IMG/VR virus record: IMGVR_UViG_3300033998_000146
Coordinates: 1-39,994 of that record
Origin: a virus
Reading direction: 5' to 3' (one strand)
Length of the DNA: 39,994 nt
Position numbers and translations under genes: made by a program. Within the stretch, counting starts at the first letter, position 1. Each line of letters opens with the position of its first letter. Below, in pieces: positions 1-8,341 of this stretch. A model generated the notes under the pieces. It was given only the letters and a program-made list of their open reading frames with translations. It was not told where the DNA came from and did not search any database.

Positions 1-172
1 CCCGGCTGTCTACTTTGTTACTAAAATTAAAATATCTCCAGTTGAGAGCGCTAACAATGTGTATGATTTGCGATTGGGGCTCAAGTACGCTAACCATTCA
101 AAGATCGAAAATGGGAAAATATACGAATACGATCTTGTCGGTGACGTATGGAACCAGGTTTACAAGATTCCC
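1..172. repeat. terminal direct repeat, left copy (contig overlap)
   Basis: Bases 1-172 match 39823-39994 base for base except position 46 (G) against 39868 (T). Both copies lie inside the same tail gene, in the same frame. The mismatch changes GAG (Glu) to GAT (Asp). The simplest reading is a circular or circularly permuted genome opened inside this gene. True short terminal repeats are possible but would sit oddly inside a gene. Confidence 0.9.
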
Positions 173-280
173 ATTGGGTACATAACTTACAAGCTGGATA
201 ACGCTGAAACATCATACGAACCGTATTCGTTCGCCTACGCACAACGACCCAGTCACATACTGATGCCGTTTGGCGTGTAA
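2..280 (+). CDS. receptor-binding tail protein, C-terminal part (gene continues from window end)
   Basis: This is the 3' end of the gene that starts at 38642. Joining 38642-39822 to 1-280 gives one uninterrupted frame of 486 residues. The visible part is the last 92 residues and ends TAA at 278-280. It completes the second of two F5/8 type C (discoidin)-like beta-sandwich regions, which runs through the segment VYDLRLGLKYANHS. Such domains usually bind sugars, so a role in host-surface recognition at the tail tip is inferred. An internal ATG at 59 is not the start. The endolysin gene begins 100 bases downstream. Confidence 0.85.
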   Translation, partial: PAVYFVTKIKISPVESANNVYDLRLGLKYANHSKIENGKIYEYDLVGDVWNQVYKIPIGYITYKLDNAETSYEPYSFAYAQRPSHILMPFGV

Positions 281-282
281 AA

Positions 283-420
283 ATGAACGCTTTAGCTTGT
301 ATATGTTTTGCAGTGTCCGGGGCGGCGTTTGCCGCCCTGTGCTTTCTCATAGCGTGCGAGTATGAAGGTGGTGGATACAATGGGCAACCTGACAAGAAAT
401 TTCGACATCGAGGAGTTTAA
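283..420 (+). CDS. small membrane or lipoprotein-like peptide (45 aa), overlaps endolysin start
   Basis: This ORF begins 3 bases after the tail gene stop and ends inside the endolysin gene, overlapping it by 41 bases in another frame. It encodes about 20 hydrophobic residues rich in Cys, Ala and Phe, then a short polar tail with KK and RHR. The hydrophobic stretch ends in LIAC, which fits a lipoprotein box. Its position beside endolysin and holin suggests an Rz1-like spanin or lysis accessory. Against this, the N-terminus lacks the usual Lys/Arg and no good Shine-Dalgarno sequence precedes the ATG. Coding status is uncertain. Confidence 0.35.
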   Translation: MNALACICFAVSGAAFAALCFLIACEYEGGGYNGQPDKKFRHRGV

Positions 421-778
421 ATGCTCCTGCGGTTGCGGTTTCGGGACCAAATACAACCACATTCACCGCGACCTGGCGACCCTACTACAAAAGATACGTG
501 ACGCATACGGCGCCCCGATCATCATCACCTCCGGTTGTCGCTGCAATGCCTACAACGCCAAGATAGGCGGGGCTGAACGTTCAACCCACACTTTCGGCAT
601 GGCTGCAGACATACAACCAGCGGACGGAGACCGAGCAAGGCTGATTGAAACAATAGAAACATTATATTCCAAAGAACAGATTCCGGAGCTGGGTGGGTTT
701 GGCTATATGTCTTACAAAAACGGCTGTATTCACGTAGACGTATTTCGCTCTGCGGACGGCCACCTGAGGAGGTGGTAG
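380..778 (+). CDS. endolysin, M15 family peptidase (VanY/D,D-carboxypeptidase-like)
   Basis: The 132-residue protein has the zinc-peptidase layout of family M15: S68-T-H70 followed by G73 and D77, then H118-x-D120 near the C-terminus. H70, D77 and H118 are the expected zinc ligands. A Cys-rich N-terminal patch (CSCGCG, residues 15-20) is typical of the small M15_3-type phage enzymes. It should cut peptide cross-bridges of peptidoglycan at lysis. I chose ATG 380 because AAGGTGGTGG ends 5 bases upstream; the in-frame ATG at 362 lies ahead of this ribosome site. Holin-like genes follow within 5 bases. There is no cell-wall-binding domain and no signal peptide, so a holin is needed for release. 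Confidence 0.9.
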   Translation: MGNLTRNFDIEEFKCSCGCGFGTKYNHIHRDLATLLQKIRDAYGAPIIITSGCRCNAYNAKIGGAERSTHTFGMAADIQPADGDRARLIETIETLYSKEQIPELGGFGYMSYKNGCIHVDVFRSADGHLRRW

Positions 779-782
779 TGCT

Positions 783-1034
783 GTGTGCCCTATCCCGTCA
801 GTACAGGACATTATGACTCTGCCTGAAGACCAGCGATTGTATATCCTCTGCGAGTGGGCTCATGACTTTAAACTACACGAAAAACAACAGAACGGATCCA
901 TACAGCGCATTGAAGACCGCATAAACAAAATAACATACCTTGTGATTATCAACTGCATATTGGCAATAATGGCAAACCCAAGCATGTTTCATGAGTGTCT
1001 GTCATTGCTCCACCATTTATTCATTGGAGGATAA
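783..1034 (+). CDS. small membrane protein, holin or XhlA-like
   Basis: This 83-residue protein starts with GTG at 783, 7 bases after AGGAGGTGG, which overlaps the end of the endolysin gene. The N-terminal half is charged and helical (residues 18-50), followed by a hydrophobic stretch (about 52-68, beginning ITYLVIINCILAIM) and a short tail. The order charged helix then one membrane span resembles XhlA-type lysis accessory proteins. The N-terminus (SVQDIMTLPEDQRLYILCEW) also resembles the short module repeated in the ejection proteins downstream. Lysis function is inferred from position between endolysin and holin. Confidence 0.6.
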   Translation: MCPIPSVQDIMTLPEDQRLYILCEWAHDFKLHEKQQNGSIQRIEDRINKITYLVIINCILAIMANPSMFHECLSLLHHLFIGG

Positions 1035-1037
1035 ACA

Positions 1038-1445
1038 ATGAGTTTTCTTAGCGAAATTTTAAGCTTGCCTGCGGTTGATAAGGTTATAGACAGGGTGATC
1101 CCTGATAAGCAGAAACAGGCAGAGTTGAAGCTGGAGCTGGCTAGACTTCAGATAGAAGACAATATCGAAAGCCGTAAAGTTTTGTCTTCCATGTTTCAGA
1201 ACAAGAGCTGGTTCGTAAGCGGGGCCATACCGTCAATCATTTGGATGGCGAGTCTTATGCTGTTCAATAACTATGTGCTATTGCCGTGGGCTGAAGTGTT
1301 TGGATATACCGCTCCGCAGGTGGTGTTCCCGGACGGTTACTTCTCTCTGCTTGGAACGATAGTTATCGGTCTCTTTGGGAAGAAGGTGTTCGATGAAAAT
1401 GAAATCAGATGGGGAAGTTTCTACTCCCCTCCAAAAAGAAAATAA
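1038..1445 (+). CDS. holin, 3TM-type
   Basis: The 135-residue protein begins with a soluble amphipathic region (VDKVIDRVIPDKQKQAEL) followed by an E/K-rich helix. Hydrophobic segments follow near residues 56-78 (SWFVSGAIPSIIWMASLMLF), 79-90 and 100-114 (FSLLGTIVIGLFG). The IPDxxxxAE start and membrane core match the 3TM phage holin group that forms inner-membrane holes for the endolysin. The start ATG follows GGAGG in the previous gene's end (3 bases between stop and start). The 3' end overlaps the next gene by 53 bases. Confidence 0.8.
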   Translation: MSFLSEILSLPAVDKVIDRVIPDKQKQAELKLELARLQIEDNIESRKVLSSMFQNKSWFVSGAIPSIIWMASLMLFNNYVLLPWAEVFGYTAPQVVFPDGYFSLLGTIVIGLFGKKVFDENEIRWGSFYSPPKRK

Positions 1446-1761
1446 GAAAACGTTTGAGGAATGGGCTGAATGGTACGAGAAAAAGACCGGCGAGAATTTA
1501 AAGATCATGCCCGAAGACCACGTTGTATATCATGAGGACAAGGGTTTTCTTGTAGTTATGCCGGTGCCTTCAGAGAACGCATTGCTGATCCGGTATATGT
1601 GCGGTGATGGAAAGTATTGGGAGAAGGTCGCCACCGAGATGGCTGATGAGATTGGGGCGACTCGATTCTTCTTTGCCACGAGGCGCAATCCTAAGGCATT
1701 TGAGAGGCGCTTCGGAGCAAAGATCCGCACGTATCTTATGGAAAGGGAGGTGCATGTGTAG
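1393..1761 (+). CDS. GNAT-like internal virion protein (T7 gp13 analogue)
   Basis: This gene encodes about 122 residues. The C-terminal half has an acetyltransferase-like pattern: a helix EKVATEMADEIGATRFFFAT, then RRNPKAFERRFGAKI and a final strand. T7 gp13, at the same place just before the ejection proteins gp14-16, is also GNAT-like. A role in virion assembly or ejection follows from that context, not from any visible catalytic residue. The start is ATG 1393, after AGAAGGTG inside the holin gene; ATG 1375 lies further upstream without a ribosome site. The stop TAG overlaps the GTG start of the next gene (base 1761). Confidence 0.65.
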   Translation: MKMKSDGEVSTPLQKENKKTFEEWAEWYEKKTGENLKIMPEDHVVYHEDKGFLVVMPVPSENALLIRYMCGDGKYWEKVATEMADEIGATRFFFATRRNPKAFERRFGAKIRTYLMEREVHV

Positions 1762-2408
1762 TGGGTGGCCTGTTTGGAAAATCAGAAACAAAGGTTGTTA
1801 ACACAACGCCACCGGAAGATAAATACGAGGCTACGCTACGATCCATGCTAGACAAGGCTGCACAGTCTGCCTTCGGTGGTTTTGGCGACGCCTTCAACCA
1901 GGCCGTTGCCATGCGAAACCAGACGTTCAACCAGCTGAACAACTCCGGCAACGTTATCAGCGACTCTATCAACAACCTAAAAACACTATCGTATGGCGAT
2001 CTGCCTCAGCAGTACAAGGACAATATAACCACTGCAATGGCAAACGCCATGAATCAGACCATAGGCAACAAAATAAACGATCTTGCCCAGAGGGGCGTAA
2101 TCAACTCCTCCGTGGCGACCAAATCCTTATCGGATATAAATAACGCCGCCGCAAACGCGTATGCACAAAACTACAATCAATCAATGCAGACAGCACTAAC
2201 CGCGGCCGCTACGCCTTTGGACGCGTACAACGAGGCCGGTAAGCAGTATAGAGAATACATGCCGGCTACAGAGGTGTGGAGCTATCCTTATAGCCTGTAC
2301 AATCTATGGAGATCGTCAAGGATGCAAGCCAAGAACGACGCTGTTACCGAGAAGAAACCAGGCTTGTTAGACGGTGTGCCTATAATTGGCGGGCTCTTTG
2401 GTAAGTAG
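1761..2408 (+). CDS. internal virion/ejection protein, gp14-like
   Basis: This 215-residue protein starts at GTG 1761, 8 bases after AAAGGGAGGTG. It is rich in Asn, Gln and Ala with long predicted helices (residues 15-165). It begins MGGLFGK and ends GGLFGK, so the same short Gly-Leu-Phe-Gly-Lys tag bookends the chain. Size and position, between a gp13-like and a coiled-coil protein and upstream of a very large gp16-like protein, match T7 gp14 (196 residues). In T7 that protein is ejected and forms the outer-membrane part of the DNA channel. The assignment rests on synteny and composition. Confidence 0.65.
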   Translation: MGGLFGKSETKVVNTTPPEDKYEATLRSMLDKAAQSAFGGFGDAFNQAVAMRNQTFNQLNNSGNVISDSINNLKTLSYGDLPQQYKDNITTAMANAMNQTIGNKINDLAQRGVINSSVATKSLSDINNAAANAYAQNYNQSMQTALTAAATPLDAYNEAGKQYREYMPATEVWSYPYSLYNLWRSSRMQAKNDAVTEKKPGLLDGVPIIGGLFGK

Positions 2409-2422
2409 GAAGGTGTGATGAT

Positions 2423-3481
2423 ATGGCTCATATCGTAATAGAATCTCCTGCGTATAAGACCCTTGAGGCACTACAGGCTTTTGTGAACGAGCTTGCCGCC
2501 AAGCGGGAGCAGAACAATTTAAGCAAACTGCTGGCTCAAATATTTCAAGGCAACCAGCAAGCTGGCAACACCGAGACAAGCTGGTACCAGCCGCCACAGC
2601 AACAGGAAGCCCCTGACGGCATAAGCAAGGCGTATATGCCCAAAACACAGCAGGGTTATACCATTGATCCAAATATGCTGAATGCTAGCGAAGACTCACT
2701 TGTGCGGTTGTACGGTTCCGCTATGGCTCCTGCGTCTCCGCCTTCTTCGACTACGCCAAGTACACAAAAGCAGTTCGACTTCTACAACGCCATGCAGACT
2801 CTGTTCAACGATCCTACCGCCGTAGCCCGTGCTGGCGGCATAGGGAAAATATTGCCGGTTGTACAGTCTTTGGCCGGTCTCGATCAAGCGGAAAGACAGC
2901 TCGCGCTAGACGAAATGTACAAGAAACGGTCTCTAGACCAAACCGATAGAAGCCTGGACTACCAGGAGAAATCGGGCGAAAGAGCATACCAGTTGCAGAA
3001 AGAGAACAGCGAGTTTGACCGAGCGTACAAACAGGCACAGCTTGAGCTGGAAAAGAAAAAGACAGAAGTTGAGATGATGTACAAGAACGGACTTCTGTCC
3101 GCCAAACAAGCAGAGATGTATCTCAAACAAATAGAATTCGCGCAGAAACAGCAAAAGGCGCAGTACGAGTTGCTTAAGGCCAGGGGTGACGCTGTTAGCG
3201 CCAACGTGGGCGCAGAGAAGTCTATATATGACTTTGAACAGCAAAAGAAAATCGATGATCTTGCCAAAAACGGTATGCTTAAATTACAGCAGAGAAACAC
3301 TACCGGTGCCTACGTGTCCCTTACTCCCGCCGAGCTAGTGGCGATTCGCATCAAATATAAACCTCAAGACTTTGGTCTTGAAAGCTGGGACGAGTTTGAT
3401 CAGAAATACGGAAAGGTTTCAGCCGCTGGGGCGTTTATCAACTCTGTACTTGGCAACAAGTCTCAAACAGCCAATGAGTAA
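2423..3481 (+). CDS. internal virion/ejection protein, coiled-coil (gp15 position)
   Basis: The 352-residue protein has a Gln/Pro-rich segment near residues 50-115. A long heptad-like, Lys/Gln/Glu-rich coiled coil follows at about 155-290 (for example RAYKQAQLELEKKKTEVEMM). The C-terminal domain includes LTPAELVAIRIKY. It is shorter than T7 gp15 (747 residues) but takes its place in the cassette. It is probably packaged in the capsid and ejected with the DNA. The start ATG follows GGAAGGTGATGAT with good spacing. No enzymatic motif is visible. Confidence 0.6.
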   Translation: MAHIVIESPAYKTLEALQAFVNELAAKREQNNLSKLLAQIFQGNQQAGNTETSWYQPPQQQEAPDGISKAYMPKTQQGYTIDPNMLNASEDSLVRLYGSAMAPASPPSSTTPSTQKQFDFYNAMQTLFNDPTAVARAGGIGKILPVVQSLAGLDQAERQLALDEMYKKRSLDQTDRSLDYQEKSGERAYQLQKENSEFDRAYKQAQLELEKKKTEVEMMYKNGLLSAKQAEMYLKQIEFAQKQQKAQYELLKARGDAVSANVGAEKSIYDFEQQKKIDDLAKNGMLKLQQRNTTGAYVSLTPAELVAIRIKYKPQDFGLESWDEFDQKYGKVSAAGAFINSVLGNKSQTANE

Positions 3482-3501
3482 CCGGAAGGAAGGTGATGTA
3501 T

Positions 3502-4107
3502 ATGGCTATAGAGCTTCCTTACCGGTCGCCGAAAGACAATCTGCCGACGCTGGAGGAAATCACTAGTTCTCCTGAATTTGCAAGCCTCCCACTGAGTGAC
3601 AAGAAATATGTGATACAGAAATGGCAGGAGGCCGCAGGCGAAAGGTATCCAGGCGCATCATACAACATGCTCGGGGATATAGCAGACGCAGTTCGTCCGT
3701 GGCTTGGCGAAGGGGACCCCAGCGGGCTCAATGAATCACTGCCAACGTACGAAGAGCTGATCAACGCTCCGGAGTTTCGATCTCTATCTCCGGAAGACAG
3801 ACGGTACGTTCTTGAGCAATGGGAAGACCAAATGAAAGGCAGAGCGGCAAGCAAAGGTTTCTTTGGCGGGCTGAAGGACATGACGTCCGTGGGAGTGGCT
3901 AAGTTGGCGACTCCTGCGGTTGAGAAGAGTATTGAAAACTACGATCCTGCCGAGTTTGGCCTTGTGGAAATGGCTTTGCGCGGGTTGCTTGAAAGTCTGC
4001 CGGACGACCAAATGCACGGTGTTCTTGGCGTAAGAGGATTGGGCGAGCTGATCAACGGACAAGCAAAAGAAGACATACTCAATGAGTGGATCCGCAAAAA
4101 TCTATAG
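3502..4107 (+). CDS. ejection-cassette protein with duplicated LPT-EE-SPEF-W module
   Basis: About 201 residues. The first 120 residues hold two copies of a 30-residue module: LPTLEEITSSPEFASLPLSD near residue 14 and LPTYEELINAPEFRSLSPED near 81, each ending in a YV-xx-W helix. A third, related copy starts the next protein. The C-terminal half is helical (LVEMALRGLLESLPDD). I chose ATG 3502, 7 bases after GGAAGGT; GTG 3493 and ATG 3496 lie inside the ribosome site. The module could be a docking helix-turn that lets the two proteins assemble together. No known domain is recognised. Confidence 0.65.
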   Translation: MAIELPYRSPKDNLPTLEEITSSPEFASLPLSDKKYVIQKWQEAAGERYPGASYNMLGDIADAVRPWLGEGDPSGLNESLPTYEELINAPEFRSLSPEDRRYVLEQWEDQMKGRAASKGFFGGLKDMTSVGVAKLATPAVEKSIENYDPAEFGLVEMALRGLLESLPDDQMHGVLGVRGLGELINGQAKEDILNEWIRKNL

Positions 4108-4119
4108 GCGGGTGATAAT

Positions 4120-7100
4120 ATGGCTGCATACTTAACATTAGAAGACTTAAGAGCCTCGCCCGTATTTAAAAACCTGCCCCCGGAACAGCAGGCAAAACTT
4201 GAACGCAAATTCATTGAGCAGTTTGGCGTGGACGACCCCGTCAATTCTGCTCTAGCCAGCACGCCTAACGAGTACGGCCCCCTTGCAGGTGTTCCGGAAT
4301 ACGATGCTCTCCTAGCGCAAAAAGAACACACAGAGAAACAGAGGGAACCGGTACCACCGCTACAGGATATAGTTGTGCCAGAGTACGGCTGGAAGGATCC
4401 GGTATCATGGGTTGCCGGTTTAGGCGGTGGTATCCTTGGCGGTCTTGGCCGTATGGCTGGTCCGGGCATGCTGTCCACAGGAGCGTCAACCCTGGGAGAT
4501 ATAGTCGCCAGCGAGACGGTGGCTGAAGTGGGCGCCAACATGGCCGAGGCTATAGCCGAGAATGCTGGGTTTCCCACTCTAGCCCCTGCGGTACAGGCGG
4601 CACTCCACGGCGGAACACACGCCGTTGCGTCCCAGATGTACCGTGCAGCACCAATGGCGACCCGATACGGTTTGAACAGCATAAAGACGAAACTCAACGA
4701 GGCTAAAGAGACAATCGAAAGCGCCGTAAACAACATTAACACCAACATGCCGAAGGCGGACCAATATAAAACTGTCCGGGAGATCGGCAAGCGCCTCGAT
4801 GAAATAGGAAAAGCAATCACGCAAAACTTCACAACAGGCAACCTGAAGGGATACAAGGACAAGGCCGGTGATATAGCCAGCAATATCAAAGGTGCCGTCA
4901 ATGAGGGTATTGGCAAAATCGATATTGACAAGGTTACCGAAAAAGCCAATAGCACGATCAGCACGAAGACAAAACACGTTATGGACGGGCTGGTCAATCT
5001 ATCCAACAAAGCAAACACCCTGCCGGTAAACGATGTCAAAAACAGGTTTAAGAAACTGGCCCGCTACGCCAAAGATATAGTTGATACTGATCTAAACGAA
5101 CAAATATCCCGGTTGGCTAAAGATCTGCACGGCATAGACACCAAAGAGTTTTTAAACAGGCTGAACATAATAGTGGCCAAAATCAAAACACCAAACATTG
5201 GCGACATAAAAGCCAAGGCCACAGACTTGGCCGGCGACGTAAAAACTACCGCTACGGACTTGGCGGGCAAGATGGCCGGGACGGCAGAAGATATGGCCGC
5301 CAGCATGACCACCAAAGGCAGTGACAGCTATAAAAAGCTGGTCGATGAGCTGAAGAGTTTGGGCGTCGAGGCTAGAATGCTGGGACGGCGTTTGGCAACC
5401 GAAGTTCCGAAGGGTACAGATGAATACAAGAAGCTGGTATCCCATGCGTACGGCAAATACAAACAGATACTGGAGAAACTTGGGCTGAAGAGCGACATTA
5501 ACATAAAGGCTGATGACAGTGGGGGCGTCGATAAGCCAAAGGTTGACAAGGCGGATGTGTCTGCTGAAACCCCGCCGCCCCCACCTCCAAAGCCTCCCGG
5601 AGAACCGTTCCCGGACGATGGCGAGCTAGACAATGTAATGAAGTATACCGGTATTGATCCTGACGAACCTATCGTTAGGTATTTCCCGAAGGACGCCAGC
5701 GAGGTTGAGCAGAAGGCAGAGGAAATGCTGAAGGCTAGGTCGCAACTTTGGGGCAAGACCGGATACAACGAAGCAGAGAATATGATCGCTGAAGACTTGC
5801 GTCCAGATCGCAAACCAGGGTCGCCAGTGATGGAGCGTGTGGCTGACCTGATGTGGTCATGGGGCGAGGCTCTGCATAACGCCAGATACGGCAAGCCTAT
5901 TGGCGAAAAGCTGAAGAGCGGGGCACAATGGGCGCATGATAAGTCCATGTCCGATATAGTCGGTGCCTTTACAAAATACGAGTACAACAAACCTGCAAAG
6001 CTGGTGACCGTTCGGGATATGCTGAACAAAACCAGTTCCAGGCTTGTGGGAGACACGGCAATCCGGATAAAGAAGATCCGCAACGCCATAAACACTGGAA
6101 AGACCGACCACTTCTACGTTGAAAAACTTTTTACAACGCCGATGTCCGAACTGCACACCCTGGACGATCTGCCCATTCCTTCTGATATAAAGCAGGAAGT
6201 TTTGGCACTGCGCAAGACCATTGCCGATCTAGGTGAGGAACGATATTTACACGGGCTACTGAAACGCAACCCGAAACTTGAACCGGATAACGCTGGATAC
6301 CTGCCCAGACTGTATCGTGCATTTGAACACCCTGACACCTTTGACGCACAGGCGGCAAGAGAAAAGTACTTCAACGGTGCGGTGTATGCCATGGCTAAGA
6401 AGTTTGCCAATGGTGCTAAGGTCACTCCTGACCACATAGAGTCTGCGAGAGAGTATCTGAATAAACTTTTGCGATATGTGGAGCTGAAACAGGCAAAGGG
6501 TTCCGGAACGTACAATAAGGAAATGATGAATCTGGAACGCTCCCTTGGTAGAACCGATCTGCCACAGGAGGTAAGGTTGCTCCTGGGAGAAATACAAGAC
6601 CCTCTATATCGCGCTTATCGTGCCATAAAAGACCAAGCCTTTGACATACAGCACAATCTCATGCTGTCTTACGTGGCCAAAGAAGTGCCCGACGTGGTGA
6701 CCCATGAGAACCTGCACAAGGCTTTTGCTATAACTAAACAGCAGTACAAAAGCCTGCCTGAAGATCTGAAAAACAAGTTTACGAAGCTGAGCATGAAGGA
6801 CGACCTGAAGAAGTTTCCCATGCATAGATGGGGCGGGCTGGAAGGTATGTACGTTCGCAACGACGTATATAACGAACTCGTGGGCAGCATAAAACAAATG
6901 AACAAGTGGCAGGAAGCGTACTCTGAGGTTCTATCCATTTGGAAGAAGATGAAGGTGCCGCTATCGCCAAGGACGGTAATGAGAAACCTGTTCTCGGACA
7001 GCATTATGAAATGGCTTGGCGGTATGCCCATGACGAAGCAAAAGCATTATCTGAGCATGGCTAAGAATGCTCTAAAGAATGCCGGCCCCAATCACCCGCT

Positions 7101-7944
7101 GGTAAAAGAGGCTATGGACTACGGCGTTTTGGACTCCGGCCTGTTTACGTCTGATAGCCGTATGTTCATGGACACCCTGGACAAGGCTATGCTCACCCCT
7201 GACAATATAGACAAATCACCAGCGAAGTTTATCCGCAGGTTCCACAAGTGGATTGATTCTGCCGGTGCTTCTGCTATGGGCGGCTTAGGGATTGGAGACC
7301 GTGCGTCACAGGTGTACTCGCACTGGGAGAACATGTCTAAAATGTCAATGTACATGTTCCTACGTGATCCCAACGGCCTTAATCTCCCTGCCCCAAAGGC
7401 GGCGGAGCTGACAAAGCTATACCTGTTCGATTATAGCGCGTTACCGCCTGCCTTAAAGGCGTTAAGCCAATCTACACACCCATTCATCGGCTATCCGTAC
7501 CTGGCCACCCGGGCTATGGTTTACACAATGAAGAATGCCCCGCACAGGATATTTGGCATGCTGTTAGCCGCACAAATCGCCAAGGGCACTGCCGATATGC
7601 TCGGCTACGATGTCAATGTCGAGGATCTGCTGCCTTACTCCCACATGTGGCAGGGTATAGGTGAAGAAGATGAAGACACAAGCATGATAGGTAATGCTCT
7701 GTCGCCGCTTGAACCTAGCGGTCCATCGGTATTGCCGTTGGAGTTGCTGGTGGGTAAGGATCTGCATAACAATATCCCAACTCCCGGGATAGGCGGAAGG
7801 ATAAGTCACGCATACCAAGCCATGGTACCGTCAATATTGGGATACCACGGAAAGAAACTGATTGATCCTCCAGAAAACACGCCGTACCTGCTGACCCTGC
7901 TTGACGCTCTAATGGGCATCAAGGTAAAAGAAGACAAAGACTAA
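4120..7944 (+). CDS. giant internal virion protein, gp16-like (LPD38-type C-terminus)
   Basis: At 1,274 residues this is the largest gene. In order: a copy of the SPEF module (residues 1-36); a Gly-rich hydrophobic stretch (about 95-125) that could insert in membrane; repetitive amphipathic helices (180-460) of apolipoprotein-like type; a Pro-rich linker (about 482-496); then a globular C-terminal half. The segment with FIRRFHKWIDS, YLFDYSALPP and HPFIGYPYLATRA (about 1035-1140) resembles the LPD38-type region of large podovirus polyvalent proteins. No lytic transglycosylase motif is visible, unlike T7 gp16. The likely role is the inner-membrane and periplasmic part of the DNA ejection tube. 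It is the last gene of the late operon and is followed by a strong terminator. Confidence 0.75.
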   Translation: MAAYLTLEDLRASPVFKNLPPEQQAKLERKFIEQFGVDDPVNSALASTPNEYGPLAGVPEYDALLAQKEHTEKQREPVPPLQDIVVPEYGWKDPVSWVAGLGGGILGGLGRMAGPGMLSTGASTLGDIVASETVAEVGANMAEAIAENAGFPTLAPAVQAALHGGTHAVASQMYRAAPMATRYGLNSIKTKLNEAKETIESAVNNINTNMPKADQYKTVREIGKRLDEIGKAITQNFTTGNLKGYKDKAGDIASNIKGAVNEGIGKIDIDKVTEKANSTISTKTKHVMDGLVNLSNKANTLPVNDVKNRFKKLARYAKDIVDTDLNEQISRLAKDLHGIDTKEFLNRLNIIVAKIKTPNIGDIKAKATDLAGDVKTTATDLAGKMAGTAEDMAASMTTKGSDSYKKLVDELKSLGVEARMLGRRLATEVPKGTDEYKKLVSHAYGKYKQILEKLGLKSDINIKADDSGGVDKPKVDKADVSAETPPPPPPKPPGEPFPDDGELDNVMKYTGIDPDEPIVRYFPKDASEVEQKAEEMLKARSQLWGKTGYNEAENMIAEDLRPDRKPGSPVMERVADLMWSWGEALHNARYGKPIGEKLKSGAQWAHDKSMSDIVGAFTKYEYNKPAKLVTVRDMLNKTSSRLVGDTAIRIKKIRNAINTGKTDHFYVEKLFTTPMSELHTLDDLPIPSDIKQEVLALRKTIADLGEERYLHGLLKRNPKLEPDNAGYLPRLYRAFEHPDTFDAQAAREKYFNGAVYAMAKKFANGAKVTPDHIESAREYLNKLLRYVELKQAKGSGTYNKEMMNLERSLGRTDLPQEVRLLLGEIQDPLYRAYRAIKDQAFDIQHNLMLSYVAKEVPDVVTHENLHKAFAITKQQYKSLPEDLKNKFTKLSMKDDLKKFPMHRWGGLEGMYVRNDVYNELVGSIKQMNKWQEAYSEVLSIWKKMKVPLSPRTVMRNLFSDSIMKWLGGMPMTKQKHYLSMAKNALKNAGPNHPLVKEAMDYGVLDSGLFTSDSRMFMDTLDKAMLTPDNIDKSPAKFIRRFHKWIDSAGASAMGGLGIGDRASQVYSHWENMSKMSMYMFLRDPNGLNLPAPKAAELTKLYLFDYSALPPALKALSQSTHPFIGYPYLATRAMVYTMKNAPHRIFGMLLAAQIAKGTADMLGYDVNVEDLLPYSHMWQGIGEEDEDTSMIGNALSPLEPSGPSVLPLELLVGKDLHNNIPTPGIGGRISHAYQAMVPSILGYHGKKLIDPPENTPYLLTLLDALMGIKVKEDKD

Positions 7945-7950
7945 ATGTTA

Positions 7951-7991
7951 AGCCCCAGTTCTCTTATTATTTAGAGAGCTGGGGCTTTTTT
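7951..7991 (+). terminator. intrinsic terminator of the late operon
   Basis: A 14-bp stem (AGCCCCAGTTCTCT, 7951-7964, with AGAGAGCTGGGGCT, 7973-7986, one G-T wobble) and an 8-base loop are followed by six T. It begins 6 bases after the stop of the last late gene. Confidence 0.95.
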
Positions 7992-8129
7992 GTTTTTGTA
8001 TGCATGTACCCAATCAGCGTATTCGTTCACACGCATTCCTTACAAAAGACACGTATTGAAATTATTTGTCCAATGTAGACCCGAAAGATATAATGGGCAT
8101 AGAGGCGAACGTGGGGTAGTTTGGCGAAT

Positions 8130-8147
8130 CCAGGGGCGACTGACTCA
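8130..8147 (+). repeat. integrase arm-type direct repeat, left
   Basis: Eighteen bases identical to 8342-8359 except one (A versus C at the tenth base). The pair brackets the tRNA-like core. Confidence 0.7.
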
Positions 8148-8170
8148 TGCGTATTTTTCGATTAAATATC

Positions 8171-8187
8171 AAATTGTTACACAATTT
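8171..8187. repeat. 7-bp perfect inverted repeat in attP region
   Basis: AAATTGT (8171-8177), TAC, ACAATTT (8181-8187). It lies between the left arm repeat and the tRNA-like core. It has no T-run, so it is more likely a protein-binding dyad than a terminator. Confidence 0.55.
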
Positions 8188-8220
8188 CACTATGCTTGAC
8201 CATATCGATGGCGGCTGTTC

Positions 8221-8309
8221 TGGCGGAGGGCGAGGGATTCGAACCCCCGGAAGGTTGCCCTTCAACTGATTTCAAGTCAGCCGCCTTCGACCGCTCGGCG
8301 CAAACCCGC
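8221..8309 (-). tRNA. tRNA-Ser(TGA)-like sequence, probably the attB-identity core
   Basis: Read leftward, this 89-nt sequence has a D-arm (GCC-GAGCGGTCGAA-GGC), an anticodon arm GCTGA-CTTGAAA-TCAGT giving anticodon TGA, a long variable arm (GAAGG-GCAA-CCTTC), a T-arm with TTCGAAT, and an encoded CCA at 8221-8223. All this is class II tRNA-Ser. The acceptor stem is poor: 5' GCGGGTT against 3' GCCCTCC leaves two mismatches and two wobbles. A break at the 5' end with everything downstream intact is expected of a phage att site that restores the 3' part of a host tRNA gene after integration. It may not be a working tRNA in the free phage. Confidence 0.7.
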
Positions 8310-8341
8310 ATGGTGACTGCACATTAAATTTTTGACCCGCT

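Noticed and set aside
3939-5039. 366-residue minus-strand ORF
   Set aside because: It lies antisense to the ejection genes, has Ser/Leu/Pro-rich low-information sequence, no ribosome site and no neighbours on its strand.
5328-6095. 255-residue minus-strand ORF
   Set aside because: Shadow of the 1,274-residue gene in the opposite strand, with biased composition and no ribosome site.
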